Source: Verrucomicrobiota bacterium (lineage in GTDB: Bacteria; Verrucomicrobiota; Verrucomicrobiae; Chthoniobacterales; UBA10450). From it: a DNA stretch of 6,592 nucleotides. Positions 6,239 through 6,592 of the stretch are shown here, one piece after another. The DNA lies in contig VBQB01000140.1 of assembly GCA_005887855.1 (NCBI GenBank), positions 1 to 6,592 of the forward strand, in the 5' to 3' direction. The notes below the pieces were generated by a model. It worked only from the letters and a program-made list of their open reading frames with translations. It did not search any database and was not told where the DNA came from. A program made the position numbers and the translations under genes. How positions within the stretch are numbered: position 1 is the first letter of the stretch; each line of letters opens with the position of its first letter.

Positions 6239-6592
6239 GTGGCTGTTTTCCTGACACGGTGGTGCGTGTTTGGATATCGTCTTTGTTTAGCTTTCGTCTG
6301 CGGGGTGCTAGCGACGCAATTCGCGCAGGCCCAACAATCGTCACCAACTGTGCCTCCACAATCTTCGCCTTCGCCAACGCCGATTATCTTCTCGCCACAA
6401 ACGCTGGCCGATTTGAAACGGTTGCAGCAAGCGGCGTTGAGTAGCGATTACGCATACAAGGAGGTTGCGCATCTCGCGAATCACATCGGACCGCGCTTGA
6501 GCGGATCGGCGCAGGCGGCAAAATCGGTTGCCTACGTCGCGAGTGAATTGAAGGCCATCGGCTGCGAAGTGCAGTTAGAAAAAGTAATGGTG
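6239..6592 (+). CDS. Secreted M28-family metallopeptidase, N-terminal part (runs off window)
   Basis: The first 118 codons of a gene are present, cut by the window edge with the frame still open. The N-terminus is a signal peptide (hydrophobic LCLAFVCGVLATQFAQA, cleavage likely after residue 31), followed by a Pro/Ser/Thr-rich linker (33-54). Next comes a region typical of the start of M28 aminopeptidases and carboxypeptidase Q-like enzymes: LSSDYAYKEVAHLANHIGPR (67-86) leading into LSGS (87-90), then VAYVASELKAIGCEVQLEKV (98-117). The zinc ligands and catalytic residues would lie beyond the window. I chose the GTG at 6239 because no start codon occurs in frame for at least 50 bases upstream; a GTG at 6266 would also leave a signal peptide. 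It begins 23 bases after the DUF5069 stop, so read-through from that gene is possible. The family call is fairly secure; the substrate is unknown. Confidence 0.8.
   Translation, partial: MAVFLTRWCVFGYRLCLAFVCGVLATQFAQAQQSSPTVPPQSSPSPTPIIFSPQTLADLKRLQQAALSSDYAYKEVAHLANHIGPRLSGSAQAAKSVAYVASELKAIGCEVQLEKVMV

Overview
The window holds seven genes, all on the + strand and closely spaced. The base composition is moderately GC-rich with a Gram-negative style of envelope proteins. The DUF5069 protein and the combination of DUF4331, TPR and HupE/UreJ-like genes suggest a soil-type verrucomicrobial bacterium (for example Chthoniobacterales). That assignment comes from family knowledge recalled from memory; no marker gene in the window proves it. 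I see no tRNA, rRNA, CRISPR array, insertion sequence or other sign of a mobile element.

Region 1 (43-1349) is a two-gene regulatory unit: an ECF (SigK/RpoE-type) sigma factor, then a single-pass membrane anti-sigma factor of the RskA type that begins 2 bases after the sigma stop codon. About 200 bases with no convincing gene follow (1350-1546). They carry two hairpins, which probably separate this unit from the next.

Region 2 (1547-5689) holds three envelope genes: a membrane-anchored TPR protein, a secreted DUF4331 protein, and a HupE/UreJ-like membrane protein with a signal peptide and an extracytoplasmic domain containing an EF-hand-like loop. The TPR and DUF4331 genes are 17 bases apart and look like one transcript. 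A strong 12-bp hairpin lies between DUF4331 and the HupE-like gene. My reading is that regions 1 and 2 form one module: an envelope-stress type regulator beside a set of exported proteins that may handle a metal or another small ligand. The role of the module is inferred and is not shown by any single gene.

Region 3 (5790-6592) seems unrelated: a small DUF5069 protein, then the 5' part of a secreted M28-family metallopeptidase that starts at a GTG and runs off the window end.

The most interesting item is the sigma/anti-sigma + TPR + DUF4331 + HupE-like cassette. Its individual families are known, but its combined function is, to my knowledge, not established.
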